From positions 351,104-415,103 of the forward strand of contig CAVTZP010000003.1 in the NCBI GenBank assembly GCA_963739245.1: a DNA stretch of 64,000 nt, given 5' to 3'. Numbering within the stretch: the first letter of the stretch is position 1; every line of letters begins with the position of its first letter. This DNA comes from CAVTZP01 sp963739245 (GTDB taxonomy: Bacteria > Chloroflexota > Dehalococcoidia > Dehalococcoidales > BS750m-G39). The notes below the pieces were generated by a model. That model was not told the origin of the DNA. It did not search any database and saw nothing but the letters and a program-made list of their open reading frames with translations. A program made the position numbers and the translations under genes. Of this stretch, positions 61,087-64,000 are shown one piece after another.

Positions 61087-63213
61087 TTATGCCAAATGCA
61101 AAGCTACTAAAATCATATCAATCAACTTAATGCCGATAAATGGCGCAATCAGTCCGCCTACTCCATAAATTAACAGGTTGTCACGCAGGAGCCTGGCCGC
61201 TCCTACCGGACGGTACGGCACGCCGCGCAAAGCCAGCGGCACGAGCATCATGATAATGAGGGCATTAAATATTACCGCCGAGAGAACAGCGCTTTCCGGC
61301 GTCGCCAGATGCATGATGTTCAATGCCCCCAGGGCAGGGTAAATGGTGGCGAATGCCGCCGGGATGATGGCAAAATATTTGGAAACGTCGTTGGCGATGC
61401 TGAAAGTGGTCAAAGACCCCCGCGTCATCAGCAGCTGCTTGCCCGTCTCCACAATTTCAATGAGCTTGGTAGGGTTGCTGTCAAGGTCAATCATGTTGGC
61501 CGCTTCGCGGGCCGCCTGCGTCCCGGTGTTCATCGCCACGGCCACGTCGGCCTGGGCTAAGGCCGGGGCATCGTTGGTGCCATCGCCCGTCATGGCTACC
61601 AGCCGCCCGCCGGCCTGGTTCTCACGTATCAACTTGAGCTTGGCCTCAGGAGTAGCCTGCGCCAGGAAGTCATCCACCCCCGCCTCGGCGGCAATGGCCG
61701 TCGCCGTCAGCGGGTTATCACCGGTAATCATCACGGTCTTGATACCCATCTTCCGCATCTTCATAAACCGCTCTTTTATACCGCCCTTGACGATATCTTT
61801 AAGATGGACTACGCCGAGGGCTTCACCATTACGCGTCACCACCAGGGGTGTGCCCCCGCTCCGGGCGATACTATCCGCTATTGTTTTAAGTTCCGTTGGT
61901 ACTGAATTACCCTGCTCCTGGATATAAGCCGTAATGGCATCAGCCGCGCCTTTACGGATAGCCAGCCCGTCCATATCCACGCCGCTCATACGTGTCTGTG
62001 CGGAGAAGGGAATAAAACGCATATCACGCTGTTTCTCTACAGGGCTGCCCCGCAGTCCGTACTTTTCCTTCGCCAGCACCACGATGCTCCGTCCTTCCGG
62101 CGTCTCATCGGCCAGTGAAGCCAGTTGCGCCGCCTCGGCCAGCTCACGCTCGCTTACCGCTCCCAAAGGTATGAACTCGGTCGCCTGGCGGTTGCCGAGT
62201 GTGATAGTGCCCGTCTTGTCTAGAAGCAATACGTCTACATCTCCCGCCGCCTCCACCGCCCGACCCGATAGAGCGATGACATTGCGCCGGATAAGACGGT
62301 CCATGCCAGCGATACCAATAGCTGGCAGTAACCCGCCGATAGTGGTTGGGATGAGACAGACCAGTAGTGCCACCAGAACGGTGATAGTAATTGGTATGCC
62401 CTGGCTCACTCCAACGCTGTACAATGAAAAAGGCAACAGCGTCATGCAGACAACGAGAAATACTATGGTAAATGCCGCCAGTAAAATGTTAAGGGCGATT
62501 TCGTTAGGCGTCTTCTGGCGCTTGGCTCCTTCCACAAGGCTAATCATGCGGTCGAGGAATCCTTCTCCGGGGTTAGCGGTCACGCGTACTACCAGCCAGT
62601 CCGACAATACGCGTGTCCCACCAGTGACAGCACTCCGGTCTCCTCCCGATTCGCGGATGACGGGGGCACTTTCACCGGTGACTGCGCTCTCGTTCACCGA
62701 AGCGATACCTTCAATTACCTCGCCGTCGGTCGGAATAATATCATCGGCCTCGACGAGAAAGACATCGTTCTGTCGCAGCGTGCTGGAAGACACCAGCTCG
62801 TATTTAGCCCCGTATTTCGGCTTGGTAAGCCGTTTGGCTTGAGTTTCTTTACGTGTTCGACGTAATGCCGCTGCCTGCGCTTTACCGCGACCTTCAGCCA
62901 GCGCCTCAGAGAAATTGGCGAAGAATACGCACAGCCACAGCCACAAAGCAACCCCGCCAACAAAGGCAGCCTGTGCCTCTCCATGACCGAGCAGCGCCTG
63001 CAGCCACAGGGCAGTGGTCAGGATACTGCCCACCTCGGTGACGAACATGACCGGGTTGCGTATCATCCAGCGCGGGTTGAGTTTGAGGAAAGCGTCGACA
63101 ATGGCACGACGGTACAACCGCTGTCCCAGACGCGACTGTCTCTTCGAATGCGTCATAGCCAAGCCTTCGGTTGTTTGGGACTTTATTTCCGGTTGTTGCG
63201 GGTCTTCTATCAT
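61087..63213 (-). CDS. kdpB: Potassium-transporting P-type ATPase subunit B
   Basis: A 708-residue catalytic subunit. TGES (actuator), DKTGT with the phosphorylated aspartate, MITGDN and GDGTNDAPAL are all intact. The N-terminal tail is about 25 residues longer than in common homologues. Confidence 0.97.
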   Translation of the reverse strand: MIEDPQQPEIKSQTTEGLAMTHSKRQSRLGQRLYRRAIVDAFLKLNPRWMIRNPVMFVTEVGSILTTALWLQALLGHGEAQAAFVGGVALWLWLCVFFANFSEALAEGRGKAQAAALRRTRKETQAKRLTKPKYGAKYELVSSSTLRQNDVFLVEADDIIPTDGEVIEGIASVNESAVTGESAPVIRESGGDRSAVTGGTRVLSDWLVVRVTANPGEGFLDRMISLVEGAKRQKTPNEIALNILLAAFTIVFLVVCMTLLPFSLYSVGVSQGIPITITVLVALLVCLIPTTIGGLLPAIGIAGMDRLIRRNVIALSGRAVEAAGDVDVLLLDKTGTITLGNRQATEFIPLGAVSERELAEAAQLASLADETPEGRSIVVLAKEKYGLRGSPVEKQRDMRFIPFSAQTRMSGVDMDGLAIRKGAADAITAYIQEQGNSVPTELKTIADSIARSGGTPLVVTRNGEALGVVHLKDIVKGGIKERFMKMRKMGIKTVMITGDNPLTATAIAAEAGVDDFLAQATPEAKLKLIRENQAGGRLVAMTGDGTNDAPALAQADVAVAMNTGTQAAREAANMIDLDSNPTKLIEIVETGKQLLMTRGSLTTFSIANDVSKYFAIIPAAFATIYPALGALNIMHLATPESAVLSAVIFNALIIMMLVPLALRGVPYRPVGAARLLRDNLLIYGVGGLIAPFIGIKLIDMILVALHLA

Positions 63214-63218
63214 CTTAG

Positions 63219-64000
63219 TTACCTTATAAGTAAATGTTCCACAATAGGGCCGAGAGATAGGGCGGGGAGAAAGCTTAGCGCTCCGACAATCACGACTACC
63301 GCTATAAGCCAGAAGATAAAGAGCGGGGTATGTGTCGGTAGCGTGCCCGAGGTTACCGGCACTTTTTTCTTCTGCACCAGGGAACCGGCGATTGCCAGCG
63401 CCGGAATCGCCAGCCAGTAACGGCCGAAGAGCATGGCAAAGCCAAGTGCTATATTATAAAAAGGCGTATTCGTGCCAAGACCGGCGAAGGCGCTGCCGTT
63501 GTTATTGCCCGCCGAGGAGAAGGCGTACAGCACCTCGCTGAAACCGTGGGCGCCGGGGTTGAACACCGCTGCCCTGCCCGCCGGCGTGGCCACGGCGATA
63601 GCTGTGCCGAAAAGTACGAGCAATACCGGGATAAGCACCATCAGTGAAGCCATTTTCATTTCGTAGGCTTCAATCTTCTTGCCCAGGTATTCAGGGGTAC
63701 GCCCTATCATCAGACCGGCCACAAACACCGCAATGATGACGAAGGCCAGCATACCGTATAAACCGGAGCCGACTCCGCCATAAACCACCTCTCCAAGCTG
63801 CATGAGCCACATCGGCACCAGCCCGCCCAGAGGCGTGAACGAATCATGCATCGAATTCACGGAACCATTTGAAGCGCCAGTTGTGGCAGTAGCCCACAGG
63901 GCTGAGTTGGCAACGCCGAAGCGCACCTCCTTGCCCTCCATATTGCCGCCGGACTGCACGTTGCTGGCTGACTGGTTAACGTTAAGCCCTTCCAGTGAAG
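63219..64000 (-). CDS. kdpA: Potassium-transporting ATPase subunit A (5' end outside the window)
   Basis: The C-terminal 260 or so residues of KdpA, a channel-like K+ subunit. FSSAGNNNGSAFAGLG is a selectivity-filter loop and ATPAGRAAVFNPG a conserved link. The frame is open through base 64000 (SLEGLNVNQSASNVQSGGN at the cut edge), so the true start lies outside; full KdpA is about 560-600 residues. It is followed by kdpB after 5 nt. Confidence 0.95.
   Translation of the reverse strand, partial: SLEGLNVNQSASNVQSGGNMEGKEVRFGVANSALWATATTGASNGSVNSMHDSFTPLGGLVPMWLMQLGEVVYGGVGSGLYGMLAFVIIAVFVAGLMIGRTPEYLGKKIEAYEMKMASLMVLIPVLLVLFGTAIAVATPAGRAAVFNPGAHGFSEVLYAFSSAGNNNGSAFAGLGTNTPFYNIALGFAMLFGRYWLAIPALAIAGSLVQKKKVPVTSGTLPTHTPLFIFWLIAVVVIVGALSFLPALSLGPIVEHLLIR

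Noticed and set aside
61934..62842. A 302-codon open frame on the plus strand inside kdpB
   Set aside because: It is antisense to a clearly conserved P-type ATPase, is Ser/Arg-rich without domain pattern, and has no ribosome site. The same holds for long antisense frames in sbcC, atpA and ligA.

Overview
The window looks like chromosomal DNA of a bacterium from the phylum Chloroflexota, most likely Dehalococcoidia-like. This is an inference from gene content and style, not a database match. It rests on a DnaG zinc motif with C-x3-C spacing that I recall from Chloroflexota, an NrpR-type nitrogen regulator, a second tubulin-like GTPase, a serine-type SRP/sigma/primase housekeeping block with no outer-membrane genes, and several promoters whose -10 box sits only 6-7 nt before the start codon (leaderless style). 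Gene density is high, both strands are used, and many neighbours overlap by ATGA.

Bases 1-49,900 are a conserved housekeeping backbone. In order: an HD hydrolase, sbcC, ffh, rpoD-dnaG, two small Cys-rich genes, dgt-ppsA, a bifunctional-nuclease-domain gene, and a complete F-type ATP synthase operon at 13.06-20.24 kb. That operon also carries two extra small genes: a 35-residue one-helix protein resembling the first helix of subunit c, and an 87-residue winged-helix-like protein. Then come rpsP-khpA, nfi-prfB (with the RF2 programmed frameshift)-peptidase (frameshifted)-radC, a Rid-like gene and an orphan peptide-binding lipoprotein, tRNA-Ser, an SDR, serS, lysS fused in frame to the tail of a frameshifted recO, recR-dnaX, a tubulin/FtsZ-like gene, an enolase-TcmP-HgdD-like-GAPDH operon, pth-ligA, DUF1015, and tyrS-ribF. 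Nine intergenic spots in this half carry a G/C-strand-biased palindromic repeat (AACCT..CCCC / GGGG..AGGTT ends). One copy sits between two copies of the dnaG start region.

From 49,941 the character changes. A 27-nt copy of the 5' half of tRNA-Thr opens a 6.3-kb block that ends at an intact tRNA-Thr (56,301). The block holds a PadR regulator with a two-gene ABC exporter, and a divergent cluster of a glutamate-synthase-like FMN protein, NrpR and a lone HisF. The palindromic repeat family is absent from here to the right end. Immediately after the intact tRNA lies a chimeric open reading frame: its N-terminal half resembles a decayed HD domain of the type III CRISPR protein Cas10/Csm1, and its C-terminal half is the catalytic tail of a tyrosine recombinase. 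A CDF metal exporter and a kdpABC-kdpD potassium-uptake operon follow. Its KdpD lacks the histidine-kinase module, and kdpA runs off the right edge.

Taken together, the left part supplies core replication, translation, energy and central carbon functions. The right part is an accessory region for export, nitrogen control, metal and potassium homeostasis built around a tRNA integration site with relics of a mobile element and a CRISPR-Cas system.
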